Below, one piece after another: positions 8,540-16,905 of a DNA stretch of 64,000 nucleotides (position 1 is its first letter; every line of letters begins with the position of its first letter). Source of the stretch: Streptomyces dysideae (GTDB taxonomy: Bacteria; Actinomycetota; Actinomycetes; Streptomycetales; Streptomycetaceae); NCBI RefSeq assembly GCF_001514305.1, contig NZ_KQ949096.1, positions 64,131 through 128,130 on the forward strand. The letters run 5' to 3'. The notes under the pieces were generated by a model. It did no database searches and had not been told where the DNA came from. It worked only from the letters and a program-made list of their open reading frames with translations. Both the position numbers and the translations under genes were made by a program.

Positions 8540-9115
8540 TCAGGCACGGACCAGGGGCGTGTCGACCAGATGCTCGGCCAGGAACCACGCCTGCAGTTCG
8601 CCGGTCCGGATCACCTGTGAGACAAGCAGGTCATTGGTGCCGTCGTCACCCAACTCCCCGGTGCGGGACGCCGCGTCATGGGCGTCGGCGAGAATCGTCT
8701 CGTGTGCCGCCAGCAACCGCGAGAGCATGGCGGGCACTTCCTCCACGCCGTCCGGAGGCCGCGGGATCGACGTGATCTCGGCGACGTGCCGGGGGTCACC
8801 CACCGCGACACCGCCCAGGGTCTGGACCCGCTCGGCGAGGGTGTCGACGAGCGCGAGCTGTTCCCCGGCGTGCTTGTCCAGCACGAGGTGCAGTTGGTAG
8901 AAGGTCGCACCGCGCACCAGCCAATGGTGCTTCTTGTAGAGGCTGTAGAGGATCTGGGTGTCCACCAGGACCTTGTTGAGGCGCTGGCAGGAGTACATAC
9001 GCGCCTCGTAGGAGAGGCCGAGCGGGAACTGCTTGACGGTCCCGAACTCCTGGATGATCTCGCCATTCTGATGCAGCCACGGCTGGCTGCTCACGTGCTG
9101 GGTACTGATGGTCAT
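8540..9115 (-). CDS. dps: Dps-like ferritin (DNA-binding protein from starved cells)
   Basis: The 191-aa protein has the Dps ferroxidase pattern: His64, then His76, Asp80 and Glu84 within HHWLVRGATFYQLHLVLDKH. Dps proteins form 12-mers that oxidise and store iron and protect DNA from hydrogen peroxide. An ideal AGGAGG lies 6 nt before the ATG at 9115. The N-terminal extension of about 45 residues could bind DNA, but few lysines are present. A hairpin terminator follows. It is one of the better-preserved genes in the accessory region. The gene symbol marks the family, not proven orthology. Confidence 0.85.
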   Translation of the reverse strand: MTISTQHVSSQPWLHQNGEIIQEFGTVKQFPLGLSYEARMYSCQRLNKVLVDTQILYSLYKKHHWLVRGATFYQLHLVLDKHAGEQLALVDTLAERVQTLGGVAVGDPRHVAEITSIPRPPDGVEEVPAMLSRLLAAHETILADAHDAASRTGELGDDGTNDLLVSQVIRTGELQAWFLAEHLVDTPLVRA

Positions 9116-9346
9116 GATCCGCCTCCTGGGGGTGTGGCTCTGTTTGCAGGAGTGACGCTAGATGTCGGCACGGCGGCACCGTTGTCCAGGAGCGCACGCG
9201 GTGGTGCTTGGCAGCGCACTGAGCGAGGGGTCCGCGCCTGGTGTTCGTTCTCGGGCAAGTCCCCGTGCGCTGGCGGGCGCGTCCCTGTGCCTCGCCCTCT
9301 CTGACTTCGCGCTGACGGCATCAGCCGACGAGCGGCGAGGAGAGGC

Positions 9347-10115
9347 ATGAGGGTGAGTGAGCAGGCCGATGCGGTCGTGCTGGGGCTGGGGTCCGGCGGC
9401 GAGTACGTCTCGGACTGTCTGGCGGAGGCCGGGCTGGATGTGGTGGGGATCGAGGCGGAGCTCGTCGGAGGCGAGTGCCCGTACTGGGGGTGTGCCCAGC
9501 AAGATGATGATCCGGGCCGCGAACCTGCTCGCTGAGGCAGGCCGCGTGCCGTTCCCCGCCGGTGAGGTGGAGGTGACGCCGGACTGGGGCCGAGTTGCCG
9601 GACGTATCCGGAGCGAGGCCACCGACGACTGGAACGACCAGGTGGCCGCCGACCGGCTCGCGGCGAAGGGCGTCCGGCTCGTGCGCGGAACGGGACGACT
9701 CACCGGGCCACGGCAGGTGACGGTCGGCGGACGCACATTCCAGGCCCGGCAGGGTGCGGTCCTGGCCACCGGCACCCGGCCGCGGATTCCCCCGGTCCCG
9801 GGCCTGGCCTCGATGCCGTACTGGACCAACCGGGACGCGATGGCGACCCAAGAGCCGCCGGCCTCGATGATCGTGCTCGGGGGAGGGGCCATCGGCGTGG
9901 AACTCGCCCAGGTCTTCGCCCGCTTCCGGTGCACGGTCACCGTGGTGGAGGGGCAGGACCGGCTGCTGTCGCAAGAAGAGCCGGAAGTCGAGCAGCTGGC
10001 CGAAAAGGTTCTTCGGGAGGACGGCGTCACCATTCTCGCCTCGGCCCGGGCCCGGCAGGTCGATCATGACGGCACCGGCTTCATCGTCCAGCTCGAGGGC
10101 GAGGAGGCGACTGGG
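9347..10115 (+). pseudogene. Flavin disulfide oxidoreductase (mercuric reductase/Lpd-like), frameshifted and truncated
   Basis: The start is sound: an AGGAG box, then the ATG and an FAD-binding GLGSGGEYV. The frame contains the redox disulfide motif GGECPYWGC but then shifts. The continuation PSKMMIRAANLLAEAGRVPF lies in another frame, as expected if one TG repeat was lost in TGTGTGCCC. That frame goes on through ATGTRPRIPPVPG and the NAD-binding VLGGGAIGVELAQVFARF. It ends abruptly near 10115 where LtrA-like sequence begins, so the dimerisation domain is missing. Two independent lesions make it a clear pseudogene. Confidence 0.82.
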
Positions 10116-10119
10116 GCGG

Positions 10120-10810
10120 GATGCTTTTGCTTCCGGGCTGGGTACAACTGCCGGCCATCATCGTGTTGATCGTTGCCGAGGTTTCCGTCCCGGTGTGGGC
10201 GCAGTCCGCCGGGACGACCCCGTGGCATCCGCACCACATCGCCGAGCGGTACGAACTGTTCACCCTCATCGTGCTCGGTGAGTCCGTCGCAGCCGCCGCG
10301 GCGGTTCGACCGGCGCCACGACGCCGGCGCGCTGTACATGCTGGCAACGGGTGGGCTGCTCATGGTCTTCGCCATGTGGTGGCTGTACTTCGCCAGACCG
10401 GCGCACACGCTGCTCGCCACGACGCACCAGGCCCATCGCAAGAGGTTCACCTGGGCGTACGGCCACTGTCTGATCTTCGCCTCCGCAGCCGCCGCGGGCG
10501 CCGACCTGGCGGCGTAGCCGAGCTGGTCACGCGGCGCACCGATGTGCCCTCGGCGGCAGCGGGTGCTGCGGTCACCCTGTCGGTGGCGATCTTCCTGATC
10601 ACTGTGTGGGTCGTACACATTCGGCCGCACCAGCAGAGCGGGGTCGAACAGTTTGCGTATCCCGCTGTCGCGATCGCTGTCCTGGCGGCCGCTCACTCCC
10701 CGGCGCCGGCCCTGATCGCCGGTCTGCTGGCGGCTCTGGTCGTCGTGGTCACGGTGGCCGACCGGACCGGGCAAGAGCGCACTGAGGTGAAAAACAGCTG
10801 CGCGGACTAA
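10120..10810 (+). pseudogene. LtrA-like (low temperature requirement A) membrane protein, broken
   Basis: Three reading frames must be joined to follow the protein: HIAERYELFTLIVLGESV in the first, YMLATGGLLMVFAMWWLYFA in the second, and VTLSVAIFLITVWVVHIRP back in the first. LtrA-family membrane proteins carry the ERYGLFTLIVLGES motif. The N-terminal half is lost at the junction with the flavin oxidoreductase remnant. A hairpin terminator overlaps the stop codon at 10808-10810. Confidence 0.78.
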
Positions 10811-10831
10811 CGAATTTCGTCCGCGCAGCTG
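10795..10831 (+). terminator. Hairpin terminator after the LtrA remnant
   Basis: A perfect 13-bp stem (10795-10807 with 10819-10831) encloses an 11-nt A/T-rich loop. The stop codon of the preceding frame is at the start of the loop region. Confidence 0.7.
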
Positions 10832-10943
10832 GTCTACCCCCCCGATGTCGCTTACTTAATGCACGAGCCCTTGACCTGCGGCGATGTCGTCACTGACAGG
10901 CTCTGGAAGGCCGCAGGGTCACTGGCATTGGGTCTACCCCTGG

Positions 10944-11312
10944 TCAGCTCGTCGCCCGTACCGCGTCGCGGATCAGGTCGGCTACCTCCTTGGGCTGGGA
11001 GACGGCGACCGCGTGCGAGGCGCCCTCGATCTCGACGATGGTCGCCCCGGCGCGCTTGGCGCCGAACCGCTCGACCTCCGGGTTGATCGCCTCATCCGCT
11101 CCGGCCACCAGCGCCCAGGACGGCTTGGTCTTCCACGCGGCCGCGGCGGCCAGCGGCCGCTGGGCCACGAGCGAAGCCGAGAGCTGGGGGAGGGGTGGGC
11201 GGCGCGATCACCGGGATGCCACGGCTCTGCAGTTCCGTGATGACCCGGACCAGCCGGCCACGTCGGCGAACGCCCCGTGGACGAGGACCACGGTGGGGGT
11301 GGACGTGGTCAT
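10944..11312 (-). pseudogene. Alpha/beta hydrolase with internal deletion and frameshifts
   Basis: The ATG at 11312 follows a GAGGAGA box and starts MTTSTPTVVLVHGAFADV, the opening of a small alpha/beta hydrolase with its oxyanion HG motif. A shifted frame then gives RVITELQSRGIPVIAPP. After a deletion of roughly 100 residues the C-terminal part follows: PSWALVAGADEAINPEVERF and GASHAVAVSQPKEVADLI, holding the acid and His of the triad. The nucleophile elbow is missing. It lies 22 bp downstream of the esterase gene on the same strand and was probably its operon partner. Confidence 0.78.
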
Positions 11313-11334
11313 GTCCGGGTTCTCTCCTCAAGTC

Positions 11335-12303
11335 TCAGGCGGCGTGCAGGGCGGTACGCAGGGTGGTGACGGCCATCGTGATGGCGGCCTCGGCGGCATG
11401 GGTGCCACGCAGGGCGTTGAGCATCACGAAGTCGTGGATGATGCCCTGGAAGCGGACGGCGGTCACGGGGACGCCGGCCTCGCGCAGCTTGCCCGCGTAC
11501 GCCTCGCCCTCGTCGCGCAGCACGTCGGCCTCACCGGTGATCAGCAGGGCCGGGGGCAGGCCCGTCAGCTGCTCGGTGGTGGCGCGCAGCGGGGAGGCGG
11601 TGATCTGGGCGCGCTCGGCCTCGTCGGTCGTGTACTGGTCCCAGAACCACTGCATGCCGTCCCGGCGCAGGAAGTAGCCCTCTGCGAAGCGGTGATAGGA
11701 GCCGGTGTCGAAGCTCGCGTCGGTGACCGGGTAGAACAGCACCTGCTGCACCAGAGGGACGTCGCCGCGCTCCTTCGCCATCAGGGTCAGCGCGGCGGCC
11801 ATGTTGCCGCCGACCGAGTCCCCGGCCACGGCCAGTCGCGAGCCGTCCAGTCCCTTGGACGCGCCCTGCTCCACAACCCACTTGGCGACCGCGTAGTTCT
11901 GCTCGATGGCGACCGGGTAGCGCGCCTCCGGAGAGAGGTCGTACTCGGGGAAGACCACTGCGGCGCCCGCGCCGACGGCGAGTTCGCGCACCAGGCGGTC
12001 GTGGGTGTGGGCATTGCCGAACACCCAGCCCGCGCCGTGGATGTAGACGATGACCGGCAGGGTCCCTTCGGCGCCGGCGGGCCTGACGATACGGGCCCGG
12101 ACGCTGCCCGTGGGACCCGAGACGGTGACCCACTCCTCGTCGATCGCGGGCTTCTCGATGTCGCCGGCTTGCACCTCGTCGACGACCTTGCGCCCTTCCG
12201 CCGGGGGCAGGTCGAACAGGTAGGGCGGATTCGCGGTCGCCTCGGCGAAGGCGCCTGCTGCGGGTTCGAGCATCGGCTGAACCGGCTCGACGACATCGGA
12301 CAT
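11335..12303 (-). CDS. Alpha/beta hydrolase, HSL-type esterase
   Basis: The 322-aa enzyme has all parts of the hormone-sensitive-lipase esterase fold. The oxyanion motif is HGAGW (residues 89-93, a variant of HGGG), the nucleophile Ser163 lies in GDSVGG, the acid is Asp260 (GEADVLRDE) and the base is His290 (GIIHDFVML). It should hydrolyse short acyl or carbamoyl esters. AGGAG precedes the ATG at 12303. It is divergent from the amidohydrolase gene across 450 bp holding palindromic GTGCAC sites. A frameshifted near-copy of residues 158-280 lies at 18.7-19.1 kb, fused to a LuxR HTH. Confidence 0.9.
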   Translation of the reverse strand: MSDVVEPVQPMLEPAAGAFAEATANPPYLFDLPPAEGRKVVDEVQAGDIEKPAIDEEWVTVSGPTGSVRARIVRPAGAEGTLPVIVYIHGAGWVFGNAHTHDRLVRELAVGAGAAVVFPEYDLSPEARYPVAIEQNYAVAKWVVEQGASKGLDGSRLAVAGDSVGGNMAAALTLMAKERGDVPLVQQVLFYPVTDASFDTGSYHRFAEGYFLRRDGMQWFWDQYTTDEAERAQITASPLRATTEQLTGLPPALLITGEADVLRDEGEAYAGKLREAGVPVTAVRFQGIIHDFVMLNALRGTHAAEAAITMAVTTLRTALHAA

Positions 12304-12450
12304 GTGAATCTCCTGGAATGTTTATCGGGACGCCGGTCTTTCCGGCCATACGACCCGGATCCCGCAAAGGGCGTTCCGGTGCTGCGGTTCGCCACGCTAA
12401 AGCCACCGGGCGCGAGGTAATTGCCTACGGGCGCACCACTGCTGTCCTCA

Positions 12451-12533
12451 CAGTGCACTGCAGGATTCCGGCCGTCCGAGGCCGTTCATCGCGCGGATGA
12501 GCAGTGCACGGTGGGGCAAAGTCCGGTGCACTG
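12451..12533. promoter_or_regulatory. Palindromic GTGCAC sites between divergent operons
   Basis: CAGTGCACTG (12451-12460) is a perfect 10-bp palindrome. A second pair, CAGTGCAC at 12502-12509 and GTGCACTG at 12526-12533, forms an inverted repeat with 16-nt spacing. The 20 nt at 12514-12533 match 17 of 20 positions with 19373-19392, upstream of the AraC gene at 19580. This suggests an operator region for the AraC-type regulator, inferred only. The rest of 12304-12755 shows no gene. Confidence 0.5.
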
Positions 12534-12755
12534 GCAGGACACGGGGGCACATCGGTCGTGTCTACCGTGATGGCGAAGCAATCGCTGCCCCTGACGCACA
12601 GGGCCTGCCCTCGTTCTCAGGGCACGACGAGTGTCAGTGGAATTCACTCGGTTCGATTCGAGCAAACGGCCATTCGCGTACGACGGGATCGCCAACATCC
12701 GCCACTGCCGACCATGACTTGAATCGACGTCGTTTCCCAGAGAGGTTTTCGAGAG

Positions 12756-14645
12756 ATGTCAACAATGCCCGTCGGCGGGCTGGTTCCGCATGCCATCGAC
12801 GATGCCGCGGACCTAGTCGTCCGCAACGCGAAGATCCACACCGGGGACTCGGGCCGCCCGCACGCGCAGGCGCTCGCCATCCGCGACGGCGTCATCACGG
12901 TTGTCGGTGACGACAAGGACGTGGCTCCCCACGTCGGTCCGGGCACGAAGGTGGTCGACGCGCTCGGGCGACGGGTGATCCCCGGCCTCAACGACGCCCA
13001 CCTGCACGTGATCCGCGGGGGCCTCAACTACGTACTGGAGCTGCGCTGGGACGGCGTGCGCAGCCTGCGTCAGGGCCTGGCGATGCTGCGTGAGCAGGCC
13101 GCTCGTACCCCGAAGGGCCAGTGGGTACGGGTGGTGGGGGGCTGGTCGGCCGAGCAGTTCGCCGAACGCCGGCTGCCGACCGTCGCCGAACTCAACGCCG
13201 CCGCCCCTGACACCCCGGTGTTCGTCCTGCATCTGTACCAGTCGGCCGTGCTGAACCGGGCGGCGCTCAAGGCCGCCGGCTTCACCAGGGACACACCCGA
13301 CCCCAAGGGCGGCCAGATCGTGCGGGGCCGGGACGGGGAACCGACCGGCATGCTGCTGGCCGCTCCCAGCGCCCTCATCCTCTACTCGACCCTGGCCAAG
13401 GCGCCGGTGCTGGAGGGCGAGGACAAAAAGACCTCCACCCGCCATTTTCTGCGCGAGTTGAACAGATTCGGACTGACCTCGGCGATCGATGCCGCCGGCG
13501 GCTTCCAGAACTTCCCCGACAACTACGCCACCGTCATCGAACTGGCCGAGGCCGGACAGCTGTCGATGCGCATCGCCTACCACCTCTTCCCACAGACGCC
13601 CGGCCAGGAGATCGACGACCTCGCCCGCTGGATCGAAATGGCCCGCCCCGAGGACGGCGACGAATGGCTGCGGTTGAACGGCGCGGGTGAGAACCTCACC
13701 TGGGCGGCCGCCGACTTCGAGAACTTCACCGAGCCGCGCCCGGAACTCACCCCTGATTACGAGGTGGAGTTCGAGAAGGCGGTGCGCCTGCTCATGGAGA
13801 ACGGGTGGGGATTCCGGCTGCACGCCACGTATGACGAAACCATCCGCCGTGACCTCGCGGTGTTCGAGAAGCTCGCCGCGGAAGGGCTCTTCCCGGCCGG
13901 AAACCGGTGGCTGTTCGACCACGCGGAGACCGTCTCCGCGGACAGCCTCGACCACATCGCTGCCCTCGGCGGCGCGATGTCCGTGCAGAACCGCCTGTCC
14001 TTCCAGGGCGAGGCGTTCGTACGGCGCTACGGTCCCGGCGCCGCCGCGGATGCCCCGCCGATCCGGGCCATGCTGGACCGCGGCCTGACCGTGGGCGCCG
14101 GCACCGATGCCACCCGGGTCTCCTCGTACAACCCGTGGGTCGCCCTGCACTGGCTGGTCAGCGGCCGCACTGTCGGCGATCTGGCACTCCGCCCCCCGGC
14201 CAACCGCGTCGACCGGCAGACGGCGCTGGCGATGTTTACGCGCGCCGGCGCCGCACTGACCGGTGAGGACGAGGTCAAGGGCGTGCTGCGGCCGGGATGT
14301 TACGCGGACCTGGCGGTCCTGTCCGAGGACTACTTCGCCGTGCCCGAGCCGGAGATCGCGCACATCGAGTCGCTGCTGACGGTGACCGGGGGCCGGATCG
14401 TCTACGCCGCCGCCGAGTACGAGGGGCTCGACGAGGAACTTCCCCCCGTCAGCCCGGCCTGGAGCCCGGTGGCGTACTTCGGCGGCTACCACGCGTCCCG
14501 CCGGGCGGCCGTTTCCGGCGCCCACCAGGCCGAGTTGCTCGGCCAAGCCATCGCCGAGTCGGAGCAGCACCGCCAGTGGCGCATCGCTCGCGGCCTCACC
14601 CCGGACGCCGCGAGCACGCCCTTCGATCCCTGCTTCGTCCTCTGA
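12756..14645 (+). CDS. Amidohydrolase (YtcJ-like, amidohydrolase 3 family)
   Basis: The 629-aa protein belongs to the metal-dependent amidohydrolase superfamily. The N-terminal part has VVRNAKIHTGD and RRVIPGLNDAHLHVIRGG, in which the HxH metal ligands sit. A His in RLHATYDETIR, FDHAETVS and the Asp in VGAGTDATRVSSYNPW follow the barrel order. The C-terminal part closes the beta-sandwich (GCYADLAVLSEDYFAVP). Family members hydrolyse amides, N-formyl compounds or cyclic ureas. A purine-rich GAGAG run precedes the ATG at 12756. It heads a probable operon with an isochorismatase-like hydrolase and small membrane proteins. The substrate is not known. Confidence 0.88.
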   Translation: MSTMPVGGLVPHAIDDAADLVVRNAKIHTGDSGRPHAQALAIRDGVITVVGDDKDVAPHVGPGTKVVDALGRRVIPGLNDAHLHVIRGGLNYVLELRWDGVRSLRQGLAMLREQAARTPKGQWVRVVGGWSAEQFAERRLPTVAELNAAAPDTPVFVLHLYQSAVLNRAALKAAGFTRDTPDPKGGQIVRGRDGEPTGMLLAAPSALILYSTLAKAPVLEGEDKKTSTRHFLRELNRFGLTSAIDAAGGFQNFPDNYATVIELAEAGQLSMRIAYHLFPQTPGQEIDDLARWIEMARPEDGDEWLRLNGAGENLTWAAADFENFTEPRPELTPDYEVEFEKAVRLLMENGWGFRLHATYDETIRRDLAVFEKLAAEGLFPAGNRWLFDHAETVSADSLDHIAALGGAMSVQNRLSFQGEAFVRRYGPGAAADAPPIRAMLDRGLTVGAGTDATRVSSYNPWVALHWLVSGRTVGDLALRPPANRVDRQTALAMFTRAGAALTGEDEVKGVLRPGCYADLAVLSEDYFAVPEPEIAHIESLLTVTGGRIVYAAAEYEGLDEELPPVSPAWSPVAYFGGYHASRRAAVSGAHQAELLGQAIAESEQHRQWRIARGLTPDAASTPFDPCFVL

Positions 14646-14776
14646 ACTTCCGGAAGGGGCCTGGCCTTGAGTCGCCCCTTCCGGGACCCCACCCACCAGC
14701 TCCGTCCCACCGGACGGTTCTTCTCACGGCACGGGCAGCAGTCCGCGCCACCGCTTACCGAGAAAGGCTCACAGTC

Positions 14777-15439
14777 ATGGTCAACATCGCCGAGGTCACC
14801 GCCGCCCCCAGTCCCGACCTGCTCACCCAGGACAACTGCGCGGTGCTGTTCGTGGATCACCAGCCGCAGATGTTCTTCGGAGTCGGCAGTGGTGACCGCA
14901 CCGCGATCATCAACTCCGTCGTGGGTCTGGCCAGGTCCGCCAAGACCTTCGACGTGCCGGTCGTGCTGAGCACGGTGGCCGCCGAGTCGTTCTCCGGCCC
15001 GATCATGCCGCAGCTGGCGGAGGTCTTCCCCGAGCAGAAGATCATCGACCGGACCACGATGAACGCCTGGGAGGACCTCGCCTTCGTCGAGGCAGTGAAG
15101 GCGACCGGCCGCAAGAAGCTGGTCATCGCGGGTCTGTGGACCGAGGTCTGCGTCGTCCTGCCCGTGCTCTCCGCCATCGCCCAGGGCTACGAGGTCTACG
15201 TGGTCACCGATGCGTCCGGCGGTGTCAGCCCGCAGGCCCACGAGCACGCGATCCAGCGCATGGTGCAGGGCGGCGCGGTCCCGGTGACCTGGGTGCAGGT
15301 GCTCCTGGAGCTCCAGCGTGACTGGGCTCGCGCCGAGACCTACGGGGCGGTCATGGACGTGGTGAAGGAGCACGCCGGCACCTACGGCCTCGGCGTCGTC
15401 TACGCCCAGGCCGTCATCGGCGCCCACGCCGCCGGCTGA
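14777..15439 (+). CDS. Isochorismatase-family cysteine hydrolase
   Basis: The 220-aa protein has the family's catalytic Asp27 (LFVDHQPQMFFG) and nucleophile Cys125 (IAGLWTEVCVVLPVLSA). It is closest in style to YcaC-type hydrolases of unknown substrate rather than to isochorismatases of siderophore pathways. The ATG at 14777 has GAAAGG about 10 nt upstream. A longer open frame extends further upstream but overlaps the amidohydrolase in another frame, so it was not used. It lies 131 bp after the amidohydrolase, and the pair could act on the same amide-containing compound, which is inference. Confidence 0.88.
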   Translation: MVNIAEVTAAPSPDLLTQDNCAVLFVDHQPQMFFGVGSGDRTAIINSVVGLARSAKTFDVPVVLSTVAAESFSGPIMPQLAEVFPEQKIIDRTTMNAWEDLAFVEAVKATGRKKLVIAGLWTEVCVVLPVLSAIAQGYEVYVVTDASGGVSPQAHEHAIQRMVQGGAVPVTWVQVLLELQRDWARAETYGAVMDVVKEHAGTYGLGVVYAQAVIGAHAAG

Positions 15440-15493
15440 TCGCGCCGGTTCACCCAGCAGTGACGATGTGAGTCAGGAACAGGCGGGAACACG

Positions 15494-16018
15494 ATGGACG
15501 CTGGACTGTTGGTCCTCCGGCTGGTGGTGGGGTTGCTCATCGCCGGGCACGGTGTGCAGAAGGTGAGTTTCCGGCTCGGAGGCAACGGATTGGCGGGCGG
15601 GGCGGAGGAGTTCCGCCGCGACGGATTCCGCGGCGGTCGGTTGACCGCGCTCGTCGCGGGAGCCAGTCAGATCGGTTCCGGCCTGTTCCTGGCGGTCGGC
15701 CTGCTCACCCCCCTGTCGGCGATGGCCGCGATGGGCGTGATGACGGTCGCGGGCACCGTGAAGTGGCCCAAGGGGCTGTGGGTGCAGAACGACGGCTACG
15801 AATACCCCCTCGTCCTTGTCGTCGTCTCCGCCGCACTGGCTCTCACCGGGCCCGGACGGTGGTCCGTGGACCATGCACTGGGCGTCACTGCCTGGCCGGT
15901 CTGGGTCGCCGTCGCCGCGATCGTCATGGGCCCGGCGAGCGGGTTGCTCACCCGCGTGGTGCTGCACCGGCCGGCCACCGCGACGGAAGGGGCGCGGTAT
16001 GCGCAGGCTGCTGAGTGA
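15494..16018 (+). CDS. DoxX-family membrane protein
   Basis: The 174-aa protein starts MDAGLLVLRLVVGLLIAGHG, the usual first helix of DoxX proteins, and has four hydrophobic segments. DoxX-like proteins are small inner-membrane proteins, some tied to thiosulfate or quinone redox chemistry and to stress resistance. Its stop overlaps the start of the DUF1275 gene by 20 bp, so the two are translationally coupled. It sits in a probable operon starting with the amidohydrolase. The exact role is unknown. Confidence 0.82.
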   Translation: MDAGLLVLRLVVGLLIAGHGVQKVSFRLGGNGLAGGAEEFRRDGFRGGRLTALVAGASQIGSGLFLAVGLLTPLSAMAAMGVMTVAGTVKWPKGLWVQNDGYEYPLVLVVVSAALALTGPGRWSVDHALGVTAWPVWVAVAAIVMGPASGLLTRVVLHRPATATEGARYAQAAE

Positions 16019-16736
16019 CGCGGCCCGCACGCTGGTACCCCGGGGAGAGGAACGTCACGGCCCGCTGCCTCCCCTGATGCTGATCCTGACGGTGGTCACC
16101 GGGCTGGTCGACGCCGTGAGCTATCTGGCGCTCGGGCACGTCTTCGTCGCCAACATGACCGGCAACGTGGTCTTCCTCGGGTTCGCCCTGGCCGGCGACG
16201 AGAGCCTCTCCGCGCTCGCCTCCGTCGTCTCGATGGCCGCATTCCTCCTCGGCGCACTCGCAGGGGGCAGGCTCGGCACTCGGTTCGCCACGCACCGCGG
16301 GCACCTGCTGCGCACGGCGACGGCCGTGCAGACGATCCTGGTCGCGATCACCGTGGCGGTCGCCGCCGCATCGCACGGCCGGGTCACGACCGGCGTCCAG
16401 TACACCCTGATCGTGTTCCTGGGGCTCGCCATGGGCCTGCAGAACTCGGTCGCCCGCCGCCTCGCCGTCCCCGACCTCACCACGACCGTCCTGACCCTCA
16501 CCCTGACGGGCCTGGCCGCGGACTCCACCCCGGCCGGCGGCGAGGCGCCGCGCCCCGGCCGCCGGATCCTCTCCGTGCTCGCCATGTTCCTCGGCGCCCT
16601 CGTCGGAGCCCAACTCCTCCTGCACGGCCATCTCGTCCTCACCCTGGTCCTGACGCTGGTGCTGCTCGCGGTCACCTCCGTGACCACCCATCGTCTCTCG
16701 GCCACCGATGCAACCTGGGTCCGGCCGCGGACCTGA
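15999..16736 (+). CDS. DUF1275 (YoaK-like) membrane protein
   Basis: The 245-aa product shows the DUF1275 pattern: LTVVTGLVDAVSYLALGHVF, then VANMTGNVVFLGFALAG and GLAMGLQNSVARRLAVPDLT. About six membrane segments are visible. The ATG at 15999 lies inside the end of the DoxX gene, after a GGAAGGGG box. Bacterial YoaK proteins are uncharacterised inner-membrane proteins, sometimes near transport or stress genes. Its position before an MFS exporter suggests a membrane role in the same operon or regulon. Confidence 0.82.
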   Translation: MRRLLSDAARTLVPRGEERHGPLPPLMLILTVVTGLVDAVSYLALGHVFVANMTGNVVFLGFALAGDESLSALASVVSMAAFLLGALAGGRLGTRFATHRGHLLRTATAVQTILVAITVAVAAASHGRVTTGVQYTLIVFLGLAMGLQNSVARRLAVPDLTTTVLTLTLTGLAADSTPAGGEAPRPGRRILSVLAMFLGALVGAQLLLHGHLVLTLVLTLVLLAVTSVTTHRLSATDATWVRPRT

Positions 16737-16772
16737 ACGACACACCGGCCCACCGCTTGGCACTGCACCGAC

Positions 16773-16792
16773 GGAACAGAACCGGTGCGCCG
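16773..16792. promoter_or_regulatory. Possible AraC-type operator before the exporter gene
   Basis: The 20 nt starting GGAACAGAACCGGTGC match 14 of 20 positions with the motif at 19373-19392 and include the core ACCGGTGC. An inverted CACTGCACCG lies just upstream (16761-16770). The site is 114 bp before the exporter start codon. It is a weak match and a hypothesis only. Confidence 0.3.
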
Positions 16793-16905
16793 AGGGACAA
16801 CAGCCGCCGGTAGGCCGGTCCTGGTTCGGCCACGACAACAGCCGACCTGACATTCGCGACGCCTGCCGGAGTCAACGTGTTCGCACTCACCCTCCATGGA
16901 CCAGC

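Noticed and set aside
8177..8540. Possible gene between the inverted-repeat element and the Dps-like gene
   Set aside because: All six frames were read. None gave a plausible protein with a ribosome-binding site.
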